Made by a program: the position numbers and the translations under genes | Shown here: positions 54,547-63,240 of the stretch, one piece after another | Numbering within the stretch: position 1 is the stretch's first letter | How the letters are laid out: the number at the start of each line of letters is the position of its first letter | DNA from: Paramesorhizobium endophyticum | GTDB lineage: Bacteria; Pseudomonadota; Alphaproteobacteria; Rhizobiales; Rhizobiaceae | Reading direction: 5' to 3' | DNA: 64,000 bases | Assembly: GCF_014640615.1 (NCBI RefSeq) | Contig: NZ_BMHH01000001.1 | Location: 372,001 to 436,000, forward strand | The notes under the pieces: model-generated | Told to the model about the DNA's origin: nothing | The model's input: only the letters and a program-made list of their open reading frames with translations | Database searches by the model: none

Positions 54547-55266
54547 ATGGCTAAGACACCAGGAAATATCATGCCGGCCAATATTCCAAACGCAGCCGAC
54601 GTTTCGGAGATACTTCGAAGCAAATGGGCATGGTTCGTCGGAATCGGCGTGCTGCTGCTCATCCTCGGCGGCATTGCGCTCGGCAATCTCGTCCTCGCCA
54701 CCGTGGCCTCCGTCCTCTTCATCGGCATGCTGATGCTTCTGGGCGGCATTGTCGAAATCGTCCATGCCTTCGGCGTTACGGGGTGGAAAAGCCACCTCTT
54801 CTGGGCGCTGAGCGGGCTGCTTTATGCCGCCGCCGGTATCGTCGCCTTCATGAACCCTATCCTCGCTTCCACGGTGCTGACCTTCCTGCTCGCCGCAGCG
54901 CTGTTGGCAACCGGCCTTGTGCGCATCTGGAGCGGCTATGAGGCAAGGCACAACACCACGGGCTGGGGCTGGATCGTGGCGACGGGCGTTCTGACGGCGC
55001 TGGTGGGCATCGTCATCGCGCTCGGCTGGCCGGTCAACAGCCTGTGGGTGCTGGGCGCATTCCTGGCGATCGACCTGATCTTCCAGGGCTGGTCGTTCAT
55101 CGCCTTCGGCCTCGGCCTCAAGGGCTTCGGAAGCCCCGCGCCCCTCGCCGCCGCCGTCAACGCCCCTGCTCCCGCTGGCGCCAGGAAAACCACGAGGGCA
55201 AAGCCGGCTGCCAGAGCGAAGACGACCACCTCCCGGACCAGAACGACCGCCGCCAAGGCGAAATAA
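54547..55266 (+). CDS. HdeD-family membrane protein with basic tail
   Basis: 239 residues. Six spans in three pairs (for example WFVGIGVLLLILGGIALGNL, SVLFIGMLMLLGGIVEIVHA, WALSGLLYAAAGIVAFMNPI) match the DUF308/HdeD family, linked to acid resistance in enterobacteria. The last 35 residues are unusual: GARKTTRAKPAARAKTTTSR then TRTTAAKAK, a Lys/Arg/Ala/Thr tail like histone H1 or nucleoid-protein tails, probably cytoplasmic. ATG at 54547 after CAGGAG. Confidence 0.85.
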   Translation: MAKTPGNIMPANIPNAADVSEILRSKWAWFVGIGVLLLILGGIALGNLVLATVASVLFIGMLMLLGGIVEIVHAFGVTGWKSHLFWALSGLLYAAAGIVAFMNPILASTVLTFLLAAALLATGLVRIWSGYEARHNTTGWGWIVATGVLTALVGIVIALGWPVNSLWVLGAFLAIDLIFQGWSFIAFGLGLKGFGSPAPLAAAVNAPAPAGARKTTRAKPAARAKTTTSRTRTTAAKAK

Positions 55267-55299
55267 ATGTGCTGACGCTACGAGCCGGGGAGCCCGTTT

Positions 55300-55815
55300 A
55301 TGTCTGCTGCCTCAATCATCGCCCACACCCCTGTCTGGGTGTGGGTGCTCATGGTCTTCCTGCTCTATCGAGGCATCATAGCCTTGCAACCGCGTGAAAT
55401 GACGTGGCAACGGATGCTTCTTCTGCCAGTGCTGTTCTTCGCCTGGGCGCTCTATGACGTCGCAAGGGAGTTGCACCATCCAGCTCTTGCTCTTGCGGCC
55501 TTTGCATGCGGTCTGGTGATCGGCGGCGCCATTGGTTGGCTTCTGGCGGCACGGCAGGAACCGGCTTGGCTCGATCCGGCAAGCCGACTCATCCATCGCC
55601 CGGGAACGCCGGTGACGCTGATCGCGATCATCATCGGCTTTCTCTGCAAATACGCGCTTTCCGTAGCCGTGGCGCATCATGCGGACCTCGCCGCCAGTGC
55701 CGACTATAATGTGCTCTATGGTGGCATTGCCGGAATGGTGGATGGCGTCTTCTGGGGCATGACCGGCCTTCAGCTTTGCCAGGTGTGCGGGCGAAAGCCA
55801 GCGCATTCGAATTGA
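55300..55815 (+). CDS. DUF6622-like membrane protein
   Basis: 171 residues with about five spans. The N-terminus SIIAHTPVWVWVLMVFLLYR then GIIALQPREM and the GFLCKYALSVAVAHH segment match small uncharacterised membrane proteins of rhizobia (DUF6622, from memory). Starts 33 bp after the HdeD-like gene on the same strand; no function known. Confidence 0.7.
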   Translation: MSAASIIAHTPVWVWVLMVFLLYRGIIALQPREMTWQRMLLLPVLFFAWALYDVARELHHPALALAAFACGLVIGGAIGWLLAARQEPAWLDPASRLIHRPGTPVTLIAIIIGFLCKYALSVAVAHHADLAASADYNVLYGGIAGMVDGVFWGMTGLQLCQVCGRKPAHSN

Positions 55816-55884
55816 TGGTCGACGGGCGGCGCTTGGGCTGGTAGAAGCCCGCAGTTCCCGAATTTTTGAAATGAGCTTGTCCGC

Positions 55885-57468
55885 ATGCCCGTCGCCGATC
55901 ATCCCGTTTCCAGACGCCGCACCTTCGCGATCATCGCCCACCCGGACGCCGGCAAGACGACGCTGACGGAAAAGCTCTTGCTTTTCGGCGGCGCGATCCA
56001 GTTGGCGGGCGAGGTGAAGGCCAAAAAGGACCGCATCCAGACCCGCTCGGACTGGATGAAGATCGAGCGCGAGCGCGGCATCTCGGTCGTCACCTCGGTC
56101 ATGACGTTCGAATACAAGGATTGCGTCTTCAACCTGCTCGACACGCCGGGCCATGAGGACTTCGCCGACGACACCTACCGCACGCTGACGGCGGTGGACT
56201 CGGCTGTCATGGTCATCGACGCGGCCAAGGGTATCGAGCCGCGCACGCTGAAGCTCTTCGAAGTCTGCCGGATGCGCGACATCCCGATCATCACCTTCGT
56301 CAACAAGATGGACCGCGAGGCGCGCGACCCGCTGGAAATCCTCGACGAGATCGAGGAGAAGCTGGCACTCGACACCGCGCCCATCACCTGGCCCATCGGC
56401 TCGGGGAAGAGCTTCGCCGGCACCTTCGACCTGCACAACAGCACATTGCGCAGGCAGGACAATGAGGAGCAGCCGACCAAGGTGAGCGGTCCGGAGGAAG
56501 TGGCGAAGCTGCTGCCGGAAAATGAGCGGCAGGCATGGACCGACGGGGTGGAACTGGCGCAAGGCGTCTGCCGCCCGTTCAATTTGCAGGCCTTCCGCGA
56601 GGGGCACATGACGCCGGTCTATTTCGGCTCGGCGCTCAAGAATTACGGCGTGCGCGACCTGATCGAAGCCTTCTGCGACTACGGCCCCTCGCCGCGCGCG
56701 CAGGAAGCCGACACGCGCAAGGTGGAGGCGACGGAGGAACGGATGACCGGCTTCGTCTTCAAGATCCAGGCCAATATGGACCCGAACCACCGCGACCGCA
56801 TTGCCTTCCTGCGCGTCTGTTCAGGCAAGCTCGCGCGGGGCATGAAGGCGAAGCTGGTGCGCACTGGCAAGCCAATGAGCCTGTCCGCCCCGCAGTTCTT
56901 CTTCGCCCGCACGCGGCAGATCGCCGACGAGGCGTTTGCGGGCGATGTCGTGGGCATTCCGAACCATGGCACGCTGCGCATTGGCGATACGCTGACCGAG
57001 GGCGAGGACATTCTCTTCCGCGGCGTTCCCAACTTCGCGCCGGAAATCCTACGCCGCGTGCGCCTCGACGATGCGATGAAGGCGAAGAAGCTGAAGGAAG
57101 CGTTGCAGCAGATGGCGGAGGAAGGCGTGGTGCAGCTTTTCCTGCCCGATGACGGCTCGCCCGCCATTGTCGGCGTTGTCGGAGCGCTGCAGATCGACGT
57201 GCTGACCGAGCGGCTGAAAGTGGAATATTCGCTCCCTGTTGGTTTCGAGATGTCGCGCTTTTCCGTCTGCCGCTGGATCTCGGCGGACGATCCGGCAGAG
57301 CTTGCCCGCTTCATCGCCGCGCACCGCGCCGATATCGCACATGATCTTGACAATGACCCGGTATTTCTCGCCCAGAATGGCTTCTCGCTGAACTACGAGG
57401 CCGAGCGCTGGAAGGCGATCCGCTTCGCCACTGTCAAGGATTATCAGGTGCGCGACAGGGCCGCCTGA
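55885..57468 (+). CDS. prfC: Peptide chain release factor 3
   Basis: 527 residues, standard. GTPase that removes RF1/RF2 from the ribosome after termination. G1 IIAHPDAGKTTLTEKLLLFG, switch region DWMKIERERGISVVTSVMTF, G3 LLDTPGHEDFADDTYRTLTA, G4 FVNKMDREARDP; then domains II and III with PQFFFARTRQIADEAFAGD. RF3 is present only in some alphaproteobacteria. ATG at 55885. Confidence 0.96.
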   Translation: MPVADHPVSRRRTFAIIAHPDAGKTTLTEKLLLFGGAIQLAGEVKAKKDRIQTRSDWMKIERERGISVVTSVMTFEYKDCVFNLLDTPGHEDFADDTYRTLTAVDSAVMVIDAAKGIEPRTLKLFEVCRMRDIPIITFVNKMDREARDPLEILDEIEEKLALDTAPITWPIGSGKSFAGTFDLHNSTLRRQDNEEQPTKVSGPEEVAKLLPENERQAWTDGVELAQGVCRPFNLQAFREGHMTPVYFGSALKNYGVRDLIEAFCDYGPSPRAQEADTRKVEATEERMTGFVFKIQANMDPNHRDRIAFLRVCSGKLARGMKAKLVRTGKPMSLSAPQFFFARTRQIADEAFAGDVVGIPNHGTLRIGDTLTEGEDILFRGVPNFAPEILRRVRLDDAMKAKKLKEALQQMAEEGVVQLFLPDDGSPAIVGVVGALQIDVLTERLKVEYSLPVGFEMSRFSVCRWISADDPAELARFIAAHRADIAHDLDNDPVFLAQNGFSLNYEAERWKAIRFATVKDYQVRDRAA

Positions 57469-57544
57469 CGGCAAGATTGCCTATTATCGGCTGCTGGATG
57501 AGTTTTCTCGAGGGCATTTCAGATTTATACGGAACCAACTGTGC

Positions 57545-57743
57545 GCCTTCACCCTCGCCCTTCGAGGCTCGCTACGCGAGCGCCTCAGGATGAGGGTGAA
57601 GGGGCAGCCGCGCCTCAGGATGGGGATGACCGCCGGCGCTACAACGAGAGTGAAGGGGTGGCGGCGGTCCAGTAGCCCTCATGGTGAGGTGTGAATGGAG
57701 CGCAGCGAAATGAGCCTCGAACCACGAGGGCGCTTGGCGCTTA
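57545..57743. repeat. Intergenic repeat, family C (copy C2)
   Basis: CACCCTCGCCCTTCGAGGCT, CGCTACGCGAGCGCCTCAGG, ATGAGGGTGAAGGGG, then CCTCATGGTGAGGTG and GCCTCGAACCACGAGGGCGC. Same modules as C1 (31374-31556). Fills most of the gap between prfC and the sigma factor gene. Confidence 0.85.
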
Positions 57744-57763
57744 TCTACCAAACAAGAACCGCT

Positions 57764-58666
57764 CTATTCCGACCGCCCGCCATCAATTTGCAAATGCCGC
57801 AGCTTGTCCGGGTTGCGCATGACATAGATCGCGGTGATTTTCCCATTGGCGATATCGAGCGCCACGGTCTGCGGCAGGCCGTCTTCCTCGAGCGTGACGA
57901 TACCGGGCAGGCCGTCGATGCGGTCGAAGCGGTGGGCCGGCGGCATGCGGCCGCTGGGCTTCTCGGATATGGCGACGAAGAAGCGCACGATCTTCTCCCG
58001 CCCAAAGATCGGGTTGAGCGTCGCGATACGGATGCCGCCGCCATCGGAATACATCACGGCATCTTCCGCCAGGAGCCCTTGCAAGGCGGTCATGTCGCCG
58101 TTGCGCGAGGCCTGGAAGAAGGCTTCGGCTATGCTGCGACCCTTATCCTCGGGAACGGCATAGCGCGGACGGTTCTCGCGCACATGATCGCGTGCGCGGC
58201 TGGCGAGCTTGCGGCAGGCGGCGGGGTCGCGACCCAGAATGCGTGCTACCTCGTCAAAATTCACGTCGAACACGTCATGCAGGAGGAAGGCGGCGCGTTC
58301 CAACGGCGACAGCCGTTCCAGCGCCATCATCAGCGTGAGCGTCAGATCGTCTTCTTCATCTTCCACCGGATCGACGATTGGCTCGGGCAACCAGGTGCCG
58401 GGATAGGTTTCGCGCCGCACCCGCGCCGATTTCAAATGGTCCAGACAGAGGCGCGTTACGATACGCGCGAGAAATGCCCTGGCATCGCGCACGGAAGCCC
58501 GGTCAGTGCTTAGCCAGCGCAGCCAGGCATCCTGCACGATGTCCTCCGCCTCCGCGACCGATCCCAGCATGCGATAAGCGATGCGGATCAATCGCGGGCG
58601 AAGAGCCTCGAAGACCGCCCCTGCATCATCAGGGGCGGTGTTTATGGGTTCATCAAGCTGCGGCAT
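57764..58666 (-). CDS. ECF41-type RNA polymerase sigma factor (SigJ-like)
   Basis: 300 residues. Region 2 (LRPRLIRIAYRMLGSVAEAE then DIVQDAWLRW) near 23-55; region 4 (LERLSPLERAAFLLHDVFDV then NFDEVARILG) near 115-150. A C-terminal SnoaL-like domain (about 180-295) carries the ECF41 signatures YSDGGG and NPDKL; in characterised members this domain modulates sigma activity instead of an anti-sigma factor. The start overlaps the CMD-family gene by 14 bp, the conserved ECF41 arrangement. An ECF41 promoter lies upstream of the pair. Confidence 0.93.
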   Translation of the reverse strand: MPQLDEPINTAPDDAGAVFEALRPRLIRIAYRMLGSVAEAEDIVQDAWLRWLSTDRASVRDARAFLARIVTRLCLDHLKSARVRRETYPGTWLPEPIVDPVEDEEDDLTLTLMMALERLSPLERAAFLLHDVFDVNFDEVARILGRDPAACRKLASRARDHVRENRPRYAVPEDKGRSIAEAFFQASRNGDMTALQGLLAEDAVMYSDGGGIRIATLNPIFGREKIVRFFVAISEKPSGRMPPAHRFDRIDGLPGIVTLEEDGLPQTVALDIANGKITAIYVMRNPDKLRHLQIDGGRSE

Positions 58667-59114
58667 GAGCCTTCTTCACTGGATGGATGGAACGGAAGCC
58701 GACCGATATGCGGTTCCATGCGTTGATGGTGGTGATGGCAAAGGTGAGCTTCACGATTTCCTCGTCGCTGAACTGCGCCTTCAGCGCTTCGTAGACATCA
58801 TCGGGAGCGCGGGTCTGCGCCACCAGCGTCAGCGCCTCCGTCCATGCAAGCGCGGCGCGCTCGCGATCCGTATAAAGCGGCGATTCCCTCCAGCCATCGA
58901 GGAGGTAGATGCGCTCTTCCGTCTCGCCATGGGCGCGAGCCTCACCGGTGTGCATATGGATGCAATAGGCGCAGCCATTGATCTGCGAGGCGCGGATCTT
59001 GACCAGATGGCGGATCGTTTCATCCAGCCCGCTGGTCTTCACCTTCTCTTCCAGATCGAGCATGGCCTGCATCAGCTGCGGCGCGACGTTGTAATATTTC
59101 ATTCTCTGTTGCAT
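58653..59114 (-). CDS. Carboxymuconolactone decarboxylase/AhpD-family protein
   Basis: 153 residues. The AhpD-like fold with active motif CAYCIHMHTGEARAHGE (Cys-x-x-Cys and the downstream His) near residues 50-66, then RERAALAWTEALTLV. Family proteins act in peroxide or thiol redox. This is the usual cognate enzyme of ECF41 sigma factors and is probably their main target. ATG at 59114 has GGAG 7 bp upstream. Directly under the ECF41-type promoter at 59152-59178. Confidence 0.92.
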   Translation of the reverse strand: MQQRMKYYNVAPQLMQAMLDLEEKVKTSGLDETIRHLVKIRASQINGCAYCIHMHTGEARAHGETEERIYLLDGWRESPLYTDRERAALAWTEALTLVAQTRAPDDVYEALKAQFSDEEIVKLTFAITTINAWNRISVGFRSIHPVKKAHAAA

Positions 59115-59151
59115 CGTATGGCTCCATGTCCTTGGGGTTTACCGATGCCTA

Positions 59152-59178
59152 GACGAGACAGCGGGATGGAATGTGACA
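59152..59178 (-). promoter_or_regulatory. ECF41-type promoter
   Basis: Read on the minus strand: TGTCACA (complement of 59172-59178), a 16-bp spacer, then CGTC (complement of 59152-59155), ending 37 bp before the CMD gene start. This equals the ECF41 consensus that I recall (TGTCACA-n16-CGTC), so the pair is probably autoregulated by its own sigma factor. Confidence 0.88.
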
Positions 59179-59213
59179 TGGATTTGCTTTTTATTTGGTG
59201 ATTTGAGTTCCTG

Positions 59214-60578
59214 TTACCCCAGCGCTTCAGCGATTTTCCCCGCCAACCGCGCCGCCACCTCATCCTTATTCATCTCGGGCCATTCCTCGATGCCATCTTC
59301 CGAGACGATGCGGACATGGTTGCGGTCCCCGCCCATAACGCCGTGTGACACATCGTTGGCGACGATCCAGTCGGCACCCTTCTTTTCCAGCTTCTTCTGC
59401 GCGTTGGCGAGCAGATCCTGCGTTTCAGCAGCGAAGCCGACGACGAGGCGCGGGCGATTGGCATGGTGGCCGATCATGGCCAGGATGTCGGGGTTTTCGA
59501 CCATGCGCAGCACCGGCGGCTCGCCGCCCGGCTGCTTCTTGATCTTCTGCGAAGCCTCGCCCTCGGTGCGCCAGTCCGCGACGGCGGCGACCATCACCGC
59601 AGCGTCGGCAGGAAGCAGATTTTCGACCGCCTGCTTCATCTGCCGCGCGGTCTCGACATGGGTGACCGCCACGCCTTGCGGGTCCGGGATGGAGACCGGG
59701 CCGGAGACGAGGTGCACGTCCGCTCCAAGATACGCGAGCGCCGCCGCAATGGCGTGGCCCTGCTTGCCGGAGGAGCGGTTGGCAATGTAGCGCACGGGAT
59801 CGATCGGCTCGACGGTGGGGCCGGAGGTGACCACGATCTTTTTGCCGGCTAACGGCTGATGCGCCGGCTTGAAGAAGGTTTCGACGGCGGCGACGATTTC
59901 CAGCGGCTCGGCCATGCGGCCCGTGCCCGCCTCGCCGCCTTCGGCCATCTCGCCTCTGTTGGGCCCGACGAAGCGGATACCGTCGCCAGCCAGCGTGGCG
60001 CGGTTGCGGCGAGTGGCAGGATGGTTCCACATCAGCGGATTCATGGCGGGGGCGATGAGCACGGGCGCAGTGGTGGCGAGCAGCACGGCGGAGGCGAGGT
60101 CGTCGGCAAGGCCATGCGCCATCTTCGCCATAAGATCGGCGGTAGCGGGCGCGACGACGATCAGATCCGCCTCGCGCGACAGGCGGATATGGCCGACATC
60201 CTGCTCATCCTCGCGGGAAAAGAGGTCGGTAAAGACGTGATCGGCGGCGAGCGCGCCCACCGAGAGCGGCGTGATGAATTCCTGCGCGGCGCGGGTCATG
60301 ACCGGGCGCACGCTCGCGCCGCGCTCGCGCAGGCGGCGGATCAGGTCGAGGGATTTATAGGCCGCAATGCCCCCCCCGATGATGAGCAGTACCCTCTTCC
60401 CCGTCAAAGAGGGGAGGGTAGCACCCGCTTTTACCTGATGTAGGGGGGCATCAGGGGCGTCGATATTGCGAAGGATAAGCCGCGCCTCCTCCTCCATGGA
60501 GCGGCCATTGCGGGCGGCGCGCAGCCGCAGTCGCTCCTTCGCCGCGTCATCGAGATTCCGGATGGTGATGCTGGCCAT
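59214..60578 (-). CDS. coaBC: CoaBC with N-terminal ribbon-helix-helix domain
   Basis: 454 residues. Bifunctional flavoprotein: the CoaC part (about 57-235; LLIIGGGIAAYKSLDLIRRL, the active-site His in VGHIRLSREADLIVVAPATA, PAMNPLMWNHPATRRN) decarboxylates phosphopantothenoylcysteine and the CoaB part (about 240-454; SGPTVEPIDPVRYIANRSSG, VAAVADWR) makes it. Residues 1-40 (MASITIRNLDDAAKERLRLR then AARNGRSMEEEARLILRN) match FitA/VapB ribbon-helix-helix antitoxins, not CoaBC. The ATG at 60578 has AAGGAG ten bases upstream, so the extra domain is translated. The usual CoaC catalytic Cys position reads Gly (EGGEAGTGRM), perhaps a lineage variant. Inverted repeats flank the ribosome site. Confidence 0.93.
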   Translation of the reverse strand: MASITIRNLDDAAKERLRLRAARNGRSMEEEARLILRNIDAPDAPLHQVKAGATLPSLTGKRVLLIIGGGIAAYKSLDLIRRLRERGASVRPVMTRAAQEFITPLSVGALAADHVFTDLFSREDEQDVGHIRLSREADLIVVAPATADLMAKMAHGLADDLASAVLLATTAPVLIAPAMNPLMWNHPATRRNRATLAGDGIRFVGPNRGEMAEGGEAGTGRMAEPLEIVAAVETFFKPAHQPLAGKKIVVTSGPTVEPIDPVRYIANRSSGKQGHAIAAALAYLGADVHLVSGPVSIPDPQGVAVTHVETARQMKQAVENLLPADAAVMVAAVADWRTEGEASQKIKKQPGGEPPVLRMVENPDILAMIGHHANRPRLVVGFAAETQDLLANAQKKLEKKGADWIVANDVSHGVMGGDRNHVRIVSEDGIEEWPEMNKDEVAARLAGKIAEALG

Positions 60579-60579
60579 G

Positions 60580-60619
60580 TGATTGCAACTCCTTGCTCAA
60601 AACGCAATCATTGCAATCA
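60580..60619. promoter_or_regulatory. Inverted and direct repeats at the coaBC ribosome site
   Basis: TGATTGCAA (60580-60588) is the exact complement of TTGCAATCA (60611-60619), and GCAATCA also occurs at 60604-60610, giving three half-sites over 40 bp. They begin 1 bp upstream of the coaBC start and enclose its Shine-Dalgarno (60590-60595, minus strand). Repeats of this kind are typical operators of ribbon-helix-helix antitoxins, so the CoaBC N-terminal domain may bind here. Confidence 0.6.
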
Positions 60620-60635
60620 AATTACGCCCATTCGG

Positions 60636-62213
60636 CTAGGAATGGAAGCCGAAAGCGATTGCAAGAACGGCCAATGCAAGCAGGGCAAAGCCCACCCGGC
60701 CCCAGCGCGAGCGCCGCGCCGAAGCCCTGCCGATGGCCTCGGCTGTCTCGGGCGCGAGCCGCAGCCCTTCCTCCGCCATATGGTCCAGCTCATAGGTGAT
60801 CCGTTCGAAGCGCTTGACCATTTCAGGCGTCTGGCGCAGCAGATGCAGGAGCGCGGAACCGCTTTCGCGCGCGTCGGCGATGATGCCGACCGGCCCGAGG
60901 CTTTCCCTGAGATAATCGCTCACGACAGGCTCTGCGGCCTTCCACATGTTGAAATGCGGATCGAGCGTGCGGGACACGCCTTCTACGACCACCATGGTCT
61001 TTTGCAGAAGCAGCAGTTCGGGCCGCGTCTGCATGTCGAAAAGCTCGGTGACCTCGAACAGCAGGGTCAACAGCTTCGCCATGGAAATGGTCTGTGCCGA
61101 TTGGCCATGGATCGGCTCGCCGATGGCGCGGATCGCCTGGGCGAAGCTTGCCGCGTCATGGCGATGCGGCACATAGCCAGCCTCGAAATGCACATCCGCA
61201 ACGCGGGCATAATCGCGCGTGATAAAGCCGTAGAGAATTTCGGCGAGGAAGCGGCGCTCCTTCTTGCCGAGCCGCCCGGTGATGCCGAAATCCACCGCGA
61301 CGATGGTGCCCTGAGGATCGACGAAGAGATTGCCGGGATGCATGTCGGCATGGAAGAAACCGTCACGCAACGTATGGCGCAGGAAGGACTGGATGAGCGT
61401 TTCGGCCAGCATTTTCAGATCGTGGCCGGCGGCGCGCAAGCCCTCGATATCGGACATCTTGACGCCGTCGATCCATTCGAGCGTCAGCACGTCGCGACCT
61501 GTGCGCTCCCAATCCACGGCGGGGACACGGAAGCCCGGATCCTCCTTCACATTCTCGGCGATTTCAGAAAGCGCCGCCGCCTCCAGCCGTAAGTCCATCT
61601 CGATGCGCGTCGACTGGGCGAGCGTCTGTGTGATCTCGACCGGACGCAGGCGGCGCGTGGCCGGAACATAGCGCTCCTGCATCTGCGCCAGCATGAAGAA
61701 GCTTTCGAGGTCGCGGGCGAAGCGCTGGCGCACGCCGGGGCGGATCACCTTGACCGCCACCTTGTGCGGCGCACCATCGCGCATCACCTCAGCCGGGTGC
61801 ACCTGTGCCATGGAGGCCGCTGCGATGGGCGGGTCGAAGCGGACATAGAGATCATCGATGGGCCGGCCAAGCGAGCCTTCGATTGCCCTGACGGCAGCTT
61901 CGCGCGGGAAGTAATCGAGCCGGTCCTGCAGCATCGCCAGATCGAGGGCCACGTCGCGCCCTACAATATCGGGCCGCGTCGCCAAGAACTGGCCGAGCTT
62001 GACATAGGACGGTCCCAGCTTGTTCATCGCGCGGGACATGCGCTCGGAGCGCAGCGTGGTGCGGGCGCGGCGGCGCGCCAGCAGTCCGGCAATGCGGTGG
62101 CCGAAAGCGGGCAGGCCGCTCAAGCCATCGGAGGGCAGCGCAGTGATGACGCCCTCGCGCGTCATGATCCATCCAGCCTGAAGGAGCCGGAAGGTGGCGG
62201 CGAGTCTGCTCAT
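60636..62213 (-). CDS. ubiB: UbiB, atypical kinase/ATPase of ubiquinone synthesis
   Basis: 525 residues. ABC1/ADCK family: the KxGQ motif GPSYVKLGQFLATRPDIVGR near residue 72, an Ala-rich loop PIAAASMAQVHPAEV, VKVIRPGVRQRFARDL (Lys of the ATP site), GFFHADMHPGNLFVDPQGTI and VDFGITGRLGKKERR (catalytic Asp and metal Asp). Two C-terminal hydrophobic stretches (GRVGFALLALAVLAIAFGF) anchor it. It assists ubiquinone ring-modifying enzymes at the membrane. Between ubiE and coaBC on the same strand. Confidence 0.95.
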   Translation of the reverse strand: MSRLAATFRLLQAGWIMTREGVITALPSDGLSGLPAFGHRIAGLLARRRARTTLRSERMSRAMNKLGPSYVKLGQFLATRPDIVGRDVALDLAMLQDRLDYFPREAAVRAIEGSLGRPIDDLYVRFDPPIAAASMAQVHPAEVMRDGAPHKVAVKVIRPGVRQRFARDLESFFMLAQMQERYVPATRRLRPVEITQTLAQSTRIEMDLRLEAAALSEIAENVKEDPGFRVPAVDWERTGRDVLTLEWIDGVKMSDIEGLRAAGHDLKMLAETLIQSFLRHTLRDGFFHADMHPGNLFVDPQGTIVAVDFGITGRLGKKERRFLAEILYGFITRDYARVADVHFEAGYVPHRHDAASFAQAIRAIGEPIHGQSAQTISMAKLLTLLFEVTELFDMQTRPELLLLQKTMVVVEGVSRTLDPHFNMWKAAEPVVSDYLRESLGPVGIIADARESGSALLHLLRQTPEMVKRFERITYELDHMAEEGLRLAPETAEAIGRASARRSRWGRVGFALLALAVLAIAFGFHS

Positions 62214-62237
62214 GCGACGATACTCGTGCTCATCAAA

Positions 62238-63029
62238 TTATAGTTTCCAGCCGGAATGTAGCGCGGCGATGCCGCCGGAATAATTGCGCCAGCTCACGCG
62301 CTCGAAACCGGCGGAGCGGATCATGTCGGCGAAATCGGCCTGACGGGGGAATTTGCGAATGGATTCGACCAGATAGCGGTAGGAATCGGCGTCACCGGCC
62401 ACGAGGTCGCCGATGCGCGGAATGGCATTGAACGACCAGGCGTCGTAGAAGCGGTCGAGCAGCGGCATTTCCACTTCAGAGAATTCGAGGCAGAAGAACC
62501 GCCCGCCCGGCTTCAGCACGCGATAGGCTTCGGCCAGCGCGCGGTCGATATGCGGCACGTTGCGGATGCCGAAGGCGATGGTGTAGGCGTCGAAGCGATT
62601 GTCTTCGAAAGGCAGTTCCTCGGCGTTGGCCTCGACGAATTCGATATTGTCGGCAAGGCCTTTTTTCACCGCGCGGTCATGGCCTACGGCGAGCATCGAG
62701 CCGTTGATGTCGAGCACCGTGGCTCGCGCCTGACGGTTGGAGGCTTCCAGAATGCGGAAGGCGATGTCACCCGTGCCGCCCGCCACATCCAGCACCTGCC
62801 AGCCCTCACGCTTGGGCGGCGACAGCCAATTCACCATCGCATCCTTCCAGACGCGGTGCATGCCGGCGGACATCAAATCGTTCATCAGGTCGTAGCGGGA
62901 GGCGACGCGGTGGAACACCTCGTTGACCAGCCCCTGCTTCTCCCCCTCCGCGACCTTGCGGAAGCCGAAGGACTGCTCCATGCCGCCGCTCGGGCCGACG
63001 CGGGCCGCATTGCCATCTTCATGGATCAT
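62238..63029 (-). CDS. ubiE: UbiE, C-methyltransferase of ubiquinone synthesis
   Basis: 263 residues. SAM-dependent methyltransferase: [20 protein letters not shown], motif [21 protein letters not shown], motif [20 protein letters not shown] and [20 protein letters not shown]. Methylates 2-methoxy-6-polyprenyl-1,4-benzoquinol. ATG at 63029, but a second start 17 codons on ([10 protein letters not shown]) is possible. ubiB follows 24 bp downstream. Confidence 0.95.
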   Translation of the reverse strand: MIHEDGNAARVGPSGGMEQSFGFRKVAEGEKQGLVNEVFHRVASRYDLMNDLMSAGMHRVWKDAMVNWLSPPKREGWQVLDVAGGTGDIAFRILEASNRQARATVLDINGSMLAVGHDRAVKKGLADNIEFVEANAEELPFEDNRFDAYTIAFGIRNVPHIDRALAEAYRVLKPGGRFFCLEFSEVEMPLLDRFYDAWSFNAIPRIGDLVAGDADSYRYLVESIRKFPRQADFADMIRSAGFERVSWRNYSGGIAALHSGWKL

Positions 63030-63047
63030 ATCGCCACCTTCTCTCGC

Positions 63048-63215
63048 CGCATGATCTTATCCGAAAAGTCTGCAACTTTTCGGGATCATTGCTCTTCGCT
63101 GTTCTGCCTCCCGATATAAAGCTTGCATCAGGCGAAACAAGCAGGCACGAGGATGTTTAGAGTTTTGTTTTATCCGCAAGTCCGGACGGAAAACCGGTTC
63201 CCACTTTTCCTGGCC
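63048..63215. repeat. Repeats D6 and E3 between ubiE and upp
   Basis: Family D copy at 63048-63092 (CGCATGATCTTATCCGAAAA then GTCTGCAACTTTTCGGGATC ATTGC; CGAAAAGT/ACTTTTCG stem) and family E core at 63184-63212 (ACGGAAAACCGGTTCCCACT then TTTCCTGG). They lie in the divergent region and may affect both promoters. Confidence 0.8.
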
Positions 63216-63240
63216 TTGCTCAATTGCATATGAGACCACC

